DNA of 34,436 nucleotides from a virus: positions 1 to 34,436 of the IMG/VR virus record IMGVR_UViG_3300020020_000113. One strand, written 5' to 3'. The notes under the pieces were generated by a model. The model did not search any database. It was not told where the DNA came from and saw only the letters and a list, made by a program, of their open reading frames with translations. Numbering within the stretch: the first letter of the stretch is position 1; every line of letters begins with the position of its first letter. Made by a program: the position numbers and the translations under genes. This document shows, piece by piece, positions 28,922-34,436 of the stretch.

Positions 28922-29083
28922 ATGCATTTTTATTCGCATTTAATTACTATATTATTTCCTTTTTGTGTTTTGGGTAATCAAAACGAGATGGAACCACCCA
29001 CGGGTTTCGCGCATGTAGTAGATTATCTTGGTAACTTCGTTGTAACTTATAATAACGCATTTGTAATTGCAAAAGAGGTTTAA
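28922..29083 (+). CDS. Small protein with hydrophobic N-terminus, 53 aa
   Basis: A 53-codon frame fills the gap before the last fibre gene, with AGGGG at 28911-28915. The first 18 residues (HFYSHLITILFPFCVLGN) are hydrophobic and could be a signal peptide or membrane segment; the cysteine does not have a proper lipobox. The rest (PPTGFAHVVDYLGNFVV, then YNNAFVIAKEV) is beta-like. The role is not recognised, and it could be a minor surface protein. Confidence 0.55.
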   Translation: MHFYSHLITILFPFCVLGNQNEMEPPTGFAHVVDYLGNFVVTYNNAFVIAKEV

Positions 29084-29088
29084 AAATC

Positions 29089-30498
29089 ATGGCTATCAAT
29101 ATTCAATTAAAATCCTTCACAACAAAAGCCGCGCCAGTTCCCGCTGATATAATTTATGGGGGCAATTCTGCAAGTAGTTTTGATGAAGTACAAATGACAA
29201 TCGAGGACTTGATTGGCGCTTATCCTGGATTGCTATCAATTGGCGGCTTAACAACGGCAGCAAATGAGTATATCTATACAACAGGTGTTGATACGTATGC
29301 TGTCCATGCTATCACGGCGACACCTACAGCAAGTATATTGGCGGCCTGGGATGCAAATAAAAATTTATCGGCGAATAATCATATTCAAGCTTATACAACG
29401 ACAGCAACAGCGGCAGGCACAACCACGCTTTTAGTCGGAAGTACATTTCAGCAATTTTTTACTGGTGTAACAACACAAACTGTACTTTTGCCTGTTACCT
29501 CAACTTTAGTACTTGGAATGAGTTATAGTATAGTTAACAACTCCACTGGAATAGTTACTGTACAATCATCTGGAGCGAATACAGTCTTAGCGGTTGCCCC
29601 AGGAACAGCGGCATTATTTACATGTATATTGACGTCTGGTACAACGGCGGCATCATGGTCAGTGAACACAAGCGGAATTGCATTGCCAGTTTCTATTGCC
29701 AATGGTGGTACCGGGGTCACGTCAGTTACAACGGTGCCAGCAGCATCTGCATGGGCTGGATGGGATGCAAATAGCAACTTATCTGCAAATAACTTTTTAT
29801 CTGGATTCACAACCACTGCAACCGCGGCAGGTACTACCACATTAACCGTTGCAAGTACTCAGATTCAGCAATTTACTGGTGCGACTACGCAAACAGTTGT
29901 TATGCCCGTGGTTTCAACATTAAAAGCTGGTCAAAGCTTCGAGATTATTAATAGTTCTACGGGAACACTTACTGTTAACTCATCAGGTGGGAATTTGATT
30001 ACAACCGTACTTGGTGGAAATACATTAATTATAACTTGTATTTTAATCACTGGGACAACGGCTGCCTCTTGGTCAGCAACAATAAGCACTATATTTCCGC
30101 CAGTAAATCTTTCATGGACACCCGCAATAACTTTTGCGACACCAGGGGATTTAAGTGTTTCATATTCGACCCAAAGTGGAACTTATACGCGCATTGGAAA
30201 TCTTGTTTACATAACTTTTATTCTGGCATTTGCGCCTACATTTACTACAGCCAGTGGTAGTTTTCAAATAACAGGATTACCATTTGCAATTGGCGCAAGC
30301 TGTATTGGTACGCTTCAATACCAAGCAACGGCTTTTCCAGCTGGCACCACATATATGTATCTACGTGGGACAGCGGCGCAATCTATATTGACGATAAATG
30401 CTAGTGGCTCTAGTACCTCAACAACAGCATTATCAGTAACTCAAATGACAACAGGCTCAAACGTCACAATGCTTGGCACTATGACCTATCTAGTTTAA
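29089..30498 (+). CDS. Tail fibre-like protein with two tandem repeats, 469 aa
   Basis: The protein is Thr/Ala/Ser-rich. Residues 1-85 form a short N-terminal part (IQLKSFTTKAAPVPADIIYG). Two copies of a 138-residue unit follow, each starting with WDANxNLSANN (Trp87 and Trp225) and containing TTTATAAGTTTL, TQTVxLPVxSTL and GTTAASWS. A different C-terminal beta domain (from about residue 345) ends TMLGTMTYLV. Such repeats are typical of fibre or decoration beads. It is the last gene of the rightward late region and precedes a strong terminator. It may be a receptor-binding or capsid-surface fibre. Confidence 0.65.
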   Translation: MAINIQLKSFTTKAAPVPADIIYGGNSASSFDEVQMTIEDLIGAYPGLLSIGGLTTAANEYIYTTGVDTYAVHAITATPTASILAAWDANKNLSANNHIQAYTTTATAAGTTTLLVGSTFQQFFTGVTTQTVLLPVTSTLVLGMSYSIVNNSTGIVTVQSSGANTVLAVAPGTAALFTCILTSGTTAASWSVNTSGIALPVSIANGGTGVTSVTTVPAASAWAGWDANSNLSANNFLSGFTTTATAAGTTTLTVASTQIQQFTGATTQTVVMPVVSTLKAGQSFEIINSSTGTLTVNSSGGNLITTVLGGNTLIITCILITGTTAASWSATISTIFPPVNLSWTPAITFATPGDLSVSYSTQSGTYTRIGNLVYITFILAFAPTFTTASGSFQITGLPFAIGASCIGTLQYQATAFPAGTTYMYLRGTAAQSILTINASGSSTSTTALSVTQMTTGSNVTMLGTMTYLV

Positions 30499-30502
30499 AT
30501 AT

Positions 30503-30531
30503 TTACCACCCTAAAAGGGTGGTAATCTTTT
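30503..30531. terminator. Bidirectional terminator between late and recombination operons
   Basis: TTACCACCCT (30503-30512) pairs perfectly with AGGGTGGTAA (30516-30525) around a 3-base loop. Five T residues follow on the plus strand, and an AATATTT stretch lies on the other side. The two operons end within a few bases of the hairpin. Confidence 0.85.
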
Positions 30532-31028
30532 TAAAATGGTATATCTTCTTCGAGCGTTTGTTCAACTTGCAACGCTGGTGCAGCGTGAGAATGATTTACA
30601 ACGCTACCATCAGCAGTAAGCACAAAATCTTTAACATCGTTCCTGTCAGCCCACATTTCCCCAGAGCCATCCGTTTTTAATGTGCCGCGTTTGATTACTA
30701 TATCTGCGTGACCTTGCTTGCCAATTGTTTTATCAATCTCAAAAATGGCATCTTCATATTGTTGGAGCATTCCTATCGTTTTAGCAAAATGACGTAGCTT
30801 ATAAGCAAAATTCCCATCGCCAGAAATATAGGTGAATAATGTGCGCTCACGGTTTTCTGCATCCCAAATTAATAATTTAAGCTTGGCCATATCAGTACCG
30901 TTCTTATCACGCAATGGTTGGCCGTATTGGTCAGTTATGATGGCTTCTAGAACCTGAAAGCGATAGATTCCAGGTTCCATTACATTCATGCTTTGTATTT
31001 GTGCTTCGGTATATGGTGTATATTTCAT
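30531..31028 (-). CDS. SSB-like single-stranded DNA-binding protein
   Basis: The 165-residue protein has a central beta-rich part that could form an OB fold (GIYRFQVLEAIITDQYGQPL, then AKLKLLIWDAENRERTLFTY) and ends EEDIPF. A short acidic tail ending in a DDIPF-like motif is the mark of SSB proteins, where it recruits partner enzymes. Phage proteins of this size beside Sak4 and Gp157 usually bind single-stranded DNA. It lacks the typical SSB N-terminal signature, so it is a distant type. TTAAGGA precedes the ATG. It is the last gene of the leftward recombination operon. Confidence 0.7.
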   Translation of the reverse strand: MKYTPYTEAQIQSMNVMEPGIYRFQVLEAIITDQYGQPLRDKNGTDMAKLKLLIWDAENRERTLFTYISGDGNFAYKLRHFAKTIGMLQQYEDAIFEIDKTIGKQGHADIVIKRGTLKTDGSGEMWADRNDVKDFVLTADGSVVNHSHAAPALQVEQTLEEDIPF

Positions 31029-31054
31029 CTTTTATCCTTAATTGTTAAGTTATG

Positions 31055-31546
31055 TTATTTAATTTCAAGTTTTAATCGGCGAGTAATACAAGCACCGGCA
31101 ACCTCAATGCCTTCATTGAGCACCTCTTTTAATCTTACCTTATCTATTGTGGTCGTTACTTTTTCGCGCCAAAATTCAGCGGGTATAAAATCCTCGCTGA
31201 TAATATCAACGGATGCAGGACATTGTTTAATCCTGATTTTAAAATATGGCGAACTCTTAATTTCCTTGATTGCCAACTTTTGCATGTTGAATTGTAAATA
31301 GTCTGATAAAGATACTACTTGCTTTGTCAGTCTTGCTTTGCGTGTCTTCATGTCATCCATGGCCTGGGTAATGGCCGCTTCCTCGGCCTCTAAGTTTTTG
31401 ATATATGTTGCTACGCAGACAGCCTTATTTTCAAAATCTTGTTGTAATGCATCTAATGTTTCAATCATATCGGTTGTTATTTCGCCATTTTCATCTACTT
31501 GATTGAAGACGTTTTCATATTCATTGGTTATTTTATATAGTTGCAT
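31055..31546 (-). CDS. Siphovirus Gp157-like protein
   Basis: The 163-residue protein matches the Gp157 plan: a helical start (DALQQDFENKAVCVATYIKN), a central coiled coil (LEAEEAAITQAMDDMKTRKA and RLTKQVVSLSDYLQFNMQKL), then FKIRIKQCPASVDIISED and a C-terminal VRLKEVLNEGIEVAGACI. The family is common beside SSB and annealing proteins in phages and was first described in Streptococcus phages, where it was tied to phage resistance; the molecular role is unclear, though a recombination function is likely from its context. AAGGAATCC precedes the ATG and the gene overlaps Sak4 by 14 bases. Confidence 0.85.
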   Translation of the reverse strand: MQLYKITNEYENVFNQVDENGEITTDMIETLDALQQDFENKAVCVATYIKNLEAEEAAITQAMDDMKTRKARLTKQVVSLSDYLQFNMQKLAIKEIKSSPYFKIRIKQCPASVDIISEDFIPAEFWREKVTTTIDKVRLKEVLNEGIEVAGACITRRLKLEIK

Positions 31547-32222
31547 GTTGGATTCCTTGGTTATCGCCTAAGTTATAATGTTCAATCTTATTTAGTATTT
31601 CGTTGAGATCATTATCAACATACGTTTCATCAAAGCATCCCATGGGTGTTTTTGCCATGTGCTGGCCATCATTTGCGGTGATGAATTTGTATTGATAGTC
31701 TACAATTAAAGATTGAAATACATAAGTAAAAGACCCTTCAATCATGTTGGTTTGATCAATCATTTTACCTATAGTTTTAGGCTTACATTTACCATGAACA
31801 TCTATATCAACATGCATTGTAATAATGCAATTTAAATCTTCTCTTAAACCGCGTAATGAGTTTATTAATTCCCAGGCATTACGGCCTATATCAGTGAACT
31901 TATCATAGCCTTTTTCACGAGCGCGGCGCATAAAAGTATTAGTAATTGTAAAGCCAAAATCATCAATAATAAGATTAGTAATTTCCGGCCTCTTTGTATT
32001 AATTAGTTTAATAACGCGCATTATTTTTTCGTGGTCGTCAGTTTCGTAATAATTGCCCGTTAAACCATCAACTGATAATTTTGTATAATTTGTTTTATAT
32101 CCCCTAAACGGTAAGGGCTTATCTAAGATATTAATGATAAATGTTTTGGTTGGGTCAAGGTTACGTAAACTAGTTGATTTGCCCGTTCCACTGTCCCCTA
32201 AGATTAAAATTGCATTACTCAT
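31533..32222 (-). CDS. Sak4-like RecA-type ATPase (single-strand annealing)
   Basis: The 229-residue protein carries Walker A GDSGTGKST (residues 9-17) and Walker B NLIIDDFG (near residue 92), with a THVDID segment that follows in the RecA-like core. Size, motifs and neighbours (SSB-like and Gp157-like) fit the Sak4/AAA_24 group of phage ATPases, which promote strand annealing with a partner SSB. It should help recombination-dependent replication and repair of the phage genome. Its ATG overlaps the stop of the tiny membrane gene upstream. Confidence 0.85.
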   Translation of the reverse strand: MSNAILILGDSGTGKSTSLRNLDPTKTFIINILDKPLPFRGYKTNYTKLSVDGLTGNYYETDDHEKIMRVIKLINTKRPEITNLIIDDFGFTITNTFMRRAREKGYDKFTDIGRNAWELINSLRGLREDLNCIITMHVDIDVHGKCKPKTIGKMIDQTNMIEGSFTYVFQSLIVDYQYKFITANDGQHMAKTPMGCFDETYVDNDLNEILNKIEHYNLGDNQGIQHATI

Positions 32223-32344
32223 GATATCAAACTCCCGACTACAAAAATGATTATACCAATTACGATTAAGTTAAAATTATTATGCCTATTTAGGCTCTTA
32301 ATGCGCTGTTTTGAGGTTATAAAATCTTTTAAGTTACTCGTCAT
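32219..32344 (-). CDS. Tiny single-pass membrane protein, 41 aa
   Basis: The start is ATG 32344, which overlaps the end of the previous leftward gene; a longer frame from 32404 lies within it and is rejected. The first 20 residues are basic (SNLKDFITSKQRIKSLNRHN) and the last 15 form a clear transmembrane helix (NLIVIGIIIFVVGSLIS). A basic start followed by one membrane helix would place the N-terminus inside the cell. A membrane protein in the middle of a recombination operon is unexpected. It could be a superinfection or host-membrane effector; this is not shown. Confidence 0.6.
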   Translation of the reverse strand: MTSNLKDFITSKQRIKSLNRHNNFNLIVIGIIIFVVGSLIS

Positions 32345-32591
32345 CAAACCAACTCCCGAAAATGTCAGATTCAGCACACATACGGTTAGAGCACGCATCA
32401 TCAATATACTCTTGCATAATAATATCTAAGTTATTATTGAGATTTAAAATCTTAGATACGAATGCCAGTTTATCTTCTGCGTTTAATTCTCGAATATCAA
32501 GTTTATATTCATTATCAATGAGTTTAGCTTTTTTGAATACCAGGGAATCCGAAATTTCAATAAGCGGTCTTTCGAATGATTTGATTGTCAT
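32334..32591 (-). CDS. First gene of the leftward recombination operon, 85 aa
   Basis: GAGGCA precedes ATG 32591. The protein starts SFERPLIEISDSLVFKKAKL, continues with DNEYKLDIRELNAEDKLAFV and a Met/Asp-rich helical C-terminus with CSNRMCAESDIFG. No family is recognised. It sits directly behind the early leftward promoter (32638-32666) and overlaps the tiny membrane gene, so it should be among the first proteins made. Function unknown. Confidence 0.7.
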   Translation of the reverse strand: MTIKSFERPLIEISDSLVFKKAKLIDNEYKLDIRELNAEDKLAFVSKILNLNNNLDIIMQEYIDDACSNRMCAESDIFGSWFDDE

Positions 32592-32600
32592 GATTTGCCT

Positions 32601-32630
32601 CGTTATGTTTTGTTATGTTTCGTTAAGTTA
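32601..32630. repeat. Three 10-bp direct repeats in the leader
   Basis: CGTTATGTTT, TGTTATGTTT and CGTTAAGTTA follow each other without spacing between the early leftward promoter and its first gene. They may be slippage products or a binding site; they lie within the expected untranslated leader and overlap its ribosome site region. Confidence 0.5.
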
Positions 32631-32637
32631 CCCATGC

Positions 32638-32666
32638 ATAATAGCAGACGTATTTTGCTATGTCAA
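32638..32666 (-). promoter_or_regulatory. Near-consensus leftward promoter of the recombination operon
   Basis: On the minus strand TTGACA (32661-32666), 17 bases, TATTAT (32638-32643). The -35 box lies in operator-like site O2. It shares its upstream 19 bases with the promoter at 5267-5295, so the two leftward operons should be switched together. Confidence 0.88.
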
Positions 32667-32678
32667 ATAAATCTTACA
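32661..32678. promoter_or_regulatory. Operator-like site O2 (TGTCA-N8-TTACA)
   Basis: TGTCAAATAAATCTTACA, identical to O1 (5290-5307). It covers the -35 box of the leftward promoter in the divergent region 32592-32769. Confidence 0.75.
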
Positions 32679-32702
32679 TAAATATTACATTTGTATTATT
32701 AA

Positions 32703-32720
32703 TGTCAGAATAAATTGACA
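32703..32720. promoter_or_regulatory. Operator-like site O3 (TGTCA-N8-TGACA)
   Basis: TGTCAGAATAAATTGACA is a perfect 5-bp dyad; its reverse complement agrees with O1/O2 at 14 of 18 positions. It covers the -35 box of the regulator's own promoter, as expected for autoregulation. Confidence 0.7.
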
Positions 32721-32743
32721 GTAATCAAACATTAAGTTATAAG
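32715..32743 (+). promoter_or_regulatory. Promoter of the Cro-like regulator and small-gene operon
   Basis: TTGACA (32715-32720), 17 bases, TATAAG (32738-32743). Transcription would begin about 20 bases before the regulator gene. It is divergent to the leftward promoter, with 48 bases between their -35 boxes. Confidence 0.8.
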
Positions 32744-32769
32744 GAGTGGAATATTAAAAGGGGTTAAAA

Positions 32770-32979
32770 ATGGATTCACCGATTAAAAAAATTAGAGAAC
32801 ATATGTTATTGACCCAAGAAGGATTAAGTAAATTATTAAAAATTTGTAGACCGATGCTATCGGAATATGAGACAGGAAGAAGAAAGCCACGTTTTGAATT
32901 AATAAAGAAATTACTAGTAATTGCTGAGGAAAATAATATTGACGTAAAAGTGGAAGATTTTTTTGCAAAAGAAAAATAG
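32770..32979 (+). CDS. Cro/CI-type helix-turn-helix regulator, 69 aa
   Basis: The 69-residue protein is a bare HTH domain of the XRE type: the HTH is LLTQEGLSKLLKICRPMLSE followed by YETGRRKP (residues 14-41), then helices to the end. It has no C-terminal cleavage or dimerisation domain as in lambda CI, so it is closer to Cro. It is divergent from the recombination operon, and its promoter carries one of three related operator-like sites. It is therefore the obvious candidate to bind those sites and switch both leftward operons and itself. AAAAGGGG precedes the ATG. No integrase or partner repressor was found. Confidence 0.85.
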   Translation: MDSPIKKIREHMLLTQEGLSKLLKICRPMLSEYETGRRKPRFELIKKLLVIAEENNIDVKVEDFFAKEK

Positions 32980-33000
32980 TTATCCACAGTTTTCGTGGAT
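32980..33000. promoter_or_regulatory. DnaA box with inverted partner
   Basis: TTATCCACA (32980-32988) matches the host DnaA-box consensus exactly. On the other strand ATATCCACG (33001-32993) matches seven of nine positions, and the two form a 7-bp hairpin TATCCAC/GTGGATA (32981-33000). They are followed by about 75 bases of AT-rich, gene-free DNA. A host-DnaA-dependent origin or a DnaA-sensing switch is possible. Confidence 0.5.
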
Positions 33001-33077
33001 ATAGTTGTTGATTAGTTTCTAAGTTATTGAAGGCAATAATTAACGTTAAATGTTAATAAAAAAACATAAGGATTAAA

Positions 33078-33362
33078 ATGGGAACGATGAATAAAAACAC
33101 AGAAAATAATGTTAAGGATTATCCTACTAAAATTGATACGCGAGTAGCATTACTTGAGATGTCTATATCGCATATTAATGAAACCTTGATCAGAATAGAA
33201 AAAAGGTTTGATAAAATTGATGATAGGTTCGATAAAATTGACAACAAAATTGATAAAATTGATTCAAAAATTGATTCCAGGTTTTTTTGGTTGTTATCAT
33301 TTCAAATAGGTGGCTTTGTTGGATTGCTTGGGGTTATTGGCCGTGTAGCGCATTGGATATAA
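33078..33362 (+). CDS. Coiled-coil protein with C-terminal membrane segment (holin candidate)
   Basis: AAGGA precedes the ATG. The 94-residue protein has an N-terminal polar part, a coiled coil built from seven-residue units (RFDKIDD-RFDKIDN-KIDKIDS-KIDSRF) near residues 44-70, and a C-terminal membrane segment (LLSFQIGGFVGLLGVIG) ending RVAHWI. This plan resembles XhlA-type and related phage membrane proteins that assist or act as holins. No other holin is seen, and the endolysin at 2828 needs one, but that gene lies 3.8 kb away across the junction. A virion-linked or exclusion membrane protein is an alternative. Confidence 0.6.
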   Translation: MGTMNKNTENNVKDYPTKIDTRVALLEMSISHINETLIRIEKRFDKIDDRFDKIDNKIDKIDSKIDSRFFWLLSFQIGGFVGLLGVIGRVAHWI

Positions 33363-33371
33363 GGAAAATAA

Positions 33372-33530
33372 ATGTCAATTAGTTCGGATATCATCATCGA
33401 AATATTAGATAAATATTTGGATGAAAAAATAAAAGAAAAGCATAAAACGTGCCTAACTGATCAATTTGACAATGGTTATTTTTGGGCATTGAAAGAGCTT
33501 CAAGAGTTTATGCATAAAAAAATAGGTTGA
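33372..33530 (+). CDS. Small hypothetical protein, 52 aa
   Basis: AAGGAAA is well placed before ATG 33372. The product is a charged helical protein (SDIIIEILDKYLDEKIKEKH, then FDNGYFWALKELQEFMHKK). No domain is recognised. It lies between the membrane protein and a zinc-binding-like gene in the rightward small-gene operon. Confidence 0.65.
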   Translation: MSISSDIIIEILDKYLDEKIKEKHKTCLTDQFDNGYFWALKELQEFMHKKIG

Positions 33531-33532
33531 TT

Positions 33533-33757
33533 ATGAATGACTTCACGAAAGAAGAACTTAGACATCTAACTACACTTTTTAAGCTTACCGAAGTTGCATA
33601 TCCAGATTTTCCCATATATGACAATCTTTGGATGAAAATTGAATCTATGATCGATAACTATTGTGAGCATGATTACAGAGTGTTAAGCCCAAATGTCATC
33701 CAATGTTATCAATGTGGGACTGGTCATATAATTAATACAAGAGGAAGTGAAAAATGA
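33533..33757 (+). CDS. Small zinc-binding-like protein, 74 aa
   Basis: The start is ATG 33533, two bases after the previous stop; a TTG in the same frame at 33527 is less likely. A helical N-terminus (FTKEELRHLTTLFKLTEVAY) leads to YCEHDYRVLSPNVIQCYQCG, a Cys-x-His plus Cys-x2-Cys set that should hold one zinc. It resembles the CEH...CxxC genes at 7016 and 12400. Function unknown; its four-base overlap with the next gene indicates coupling. Confidence 0.7.
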   Translation: MNDFTKEELRHLTTLFKLTEVAYPDFPIYDNLWMKIESMIDNYCEHDYRVLSPNVIQCYQCGTGHIINTRGSEK

Positions 33758-33957
33758 ATTGGTTCACAATATTAAATATTATTTTAGTGGTGGTATTGCT
33801 TATAAATAACTTTATTTTATACATACTGCGTAGAAAAGTCAGGTGGTTAATAATGCAAATAGAGTTAGATTATAAAGATAGATTGAAGCCTATTGATCAA
33901 ATTGTTGAATCATCTAGTGATTTGGCGTACTTGAAAGAACGGGGCTTTATACGATGA
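33754..33957 (+). CDS. Small membrane protein, 67 aa
   Basis: The start overlaps the previous stop (ATGA). Residues 4-25 form a strong transmembrane helix (TILNIILVVVLLINNFILYI), followed by a basic stretch RRKVRW and a soluble helical tail with YKDRLKPIDQIVESS. Topology should be N-terminus outside, C-terminus inside. It could be part of lysis (for example an i-spanin-like protein) or exclusion; spanin features such as a lipoprotein partner are absent. Confidence 0.7.
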   Translation: MNWFTILNIILVVVLLINNFILYILRRKVRWLIMQIELDYKDRLKPIDQIVESSSDLAYLKERGFIR

Positions 33958-34235
33958 CTGATAAATTACAATCGTTGGTATTAGATACGGATAAATATTT
34001 GTATATCGGATGTATTCCAGTTTGTGTGCATCCTGAGCATCCTAATGATCAATCGCCTTGCACGATAATTAGTTGCCCTAATTGTGATCGTGAAATTTGG
34101 TTTAGTGAGAAGAAAGAAAAAATCAGGGATGCAAATCCCGATAAAGTTAGAGTTTATTGCCTGGAATGCTTAGCTATTGCGGCTATGTATATGGGTTATG
34201 AGCCAGAATTATTGGATATAGGGAAAATGCAATGA
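33954..34235 (+). CDS. Cys-rich zinc-binding-like protein, 93 aa
   Basis: The start overlaps the previous stop (ATGA). The middle carries CIPVCVHPEHPNDQSPCTII, then SCPNCDREIWFSEKKEK and, after a Lys-rich link, VYCLECLAIAAMYMG. At least three Cys-x2-Cys or Cys-x3-Cys pairs and two His suggest two zinc sites. No family is recognised. It is one of several Cys-rich small proteins in this operon. Confidence 0.7.
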   Translation: MTDKLQSLVLDTDKYLYIGCIPVCVHPEHPNDQSPCTIISCPNCDREIWFSEKKEKIRDANPDKVRVYCLECLAIAAMYMGYEPELLDIGKMQ

Positions 34236-34417
34236 ATGACGAAGAACGAAAAAATCACTGTTATTTAGGCGATGCTGTTTATGCTGAATATGATGGTTGT
34301 GGTGTGATACTGAGAACTGGTTCTCATAGAGAATCAGAATGTGAGCAGAAAATTTATATTGAGATGGAAACACTTAACAATTTAATGATTTTTTTAAAGA
34401 CATTTAGGGAAAATTAA
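34232..34417 (+). CDS. Small hypothetical protein spanning the contig junction, 61 aa
   Basis: The start overlaps the previous stop (ATGA). The product begins NDEERKNHCYLGDAVYAEYD and ends with a helix LNNLMIFLKTFREN. YLGDAVYAEYDGCGVIL followed by a helical IYIEMETLN segment is a pattern seen in small phage proteins of unknown role. The whole gene is intact here; its last part is repeated at the contig start, proving that the operon continues around the circle. Confidence 0.75.
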   Translation: MNDEERKNHCYLGDAVYAEYDGCGVILRTGSHRESECEQKIYIEMETLNNLMIFLKTFREN

Positions 34418-34436
34418 TGACTAATGAAAAAGTTAA
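34311..34436. repeat. Right copy of 126-bp terminal direct repeat
   Basis: Identical to 9-134. It contains the end of the gene at 34232 and the start of the next (34417 onward corresponds to 115 onward). See the left copy. Confidence 0.9.

Noticed and set aside
28922-28981. Lipoprotein signal (FPFC) suggesting an Rz1-like spanin.
   Set aside because: Residues before Cys do not fit a lipobox and no Rz-like partner gene is adjacent.
25994-30498. Diversity-generating retroelement, considered because the head genes resemble BPP-1-like phages.
   Set aside because: No reverse transcriptase, accessory protein or template repeat is visible near the fibre genes.
1-34436. CRISPR arrays, insertion sequences, integrase and classic lysogeny genes.
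   Set aside because: No regular spacer-repeat array, no transposase or recombinase motif, and no CI-like repressor with a cleavable domain was found on either strand.

Overview
The window is almost certainly one complete genome of a short-tailed (podovirus-type) double-stranded DNA phage. Bases 9-134 are repeated exactly at 34311-34436, so the contig closes into a circle of about 34.3 kb. The evidence for a podovirus is a T7-like set of portal, scaffold, capsid, two tail tubular proteins and three very large internal/ejection proteins, with no tape measure, sheath or tail tube. DNA is AT-rich. Promoters are sigma70-like (TTGACA-N17-TATAAT types), there is an exact DnaA box (TTATCCACA), and the endolysin is a GH108-type muramidase, so the host is most likely a Gram-negative bacterium, probably a low-GC proteobacterium. 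The host cannot be named from the sequence. I see no integrase, RNA polymerase, DNA polymerase or primase, so the phage should depend on the host for transcription and most of replication.

Layout. (1) A rightward operon of small genes begins with a Cro-like regulator (32770), crosses the contig junction and ends at a terminator near 1264-1289. It holds a coiled-coil/membrane protein (candidate holin), several small Cys-rich proteins and a tandem pair of paralogues. (2) A leftward replication gene (1307-2224, lambda O/helicase-loader type) carries a striking cluster of inverted repeats inside its coding sequence, a candidate origin. Its upstream region holds three hairpins. (3) A rightward lysis/small-gene operon (2582-4062) contains the endolysin. 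(4) A leftward early operon of five small unknown genes lies at 4186-5233. (5) A long rightward late operon (5414-30498) runs through a terminase small-subunit candidate, many small genes (one Acb2-like), portal, Bbp19-like protein, Lar-like protein, scaffold, a small-gene insertion, major capsid, capsid-fibre candidate, tail tubular A and B, three ejection proteins, collar fibre, terminase large subunit and a second fibre. (6) A leftward recombination/replication operon (30531-32591) encodes an SSB-like protein, a Gp157-like protein, a Sak4-like ATPase, a tiny membrane protein and one unknown.

How it fits together. Both leftward early operons and the regulator gene are driven by near-consensus promoters whose -35 box is overlapped by the same 18-bp operator-like site (TGTCA-N8-TKACA), at 5290, 32661 and 32703. 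This predicts that one repressor, probably the Cro-like protein, controls all three. Replication looks recombination-assisted: an O-like loader, an SSB-like protein and a Sak4-like annealing ATPase use the host replisome. The most interesting points are the operator circuit, the origin-like repeats in the rep gene, an AT-rich insertion in an ejection protein that may encode an ADP-ribosyltransferase-like domain delivered with the DNA, an Acb2-like anti-CBASS candidate, and a 1.85-kb small-gene insertion with phased repeats and an opposing gene between scaffold and capsid.
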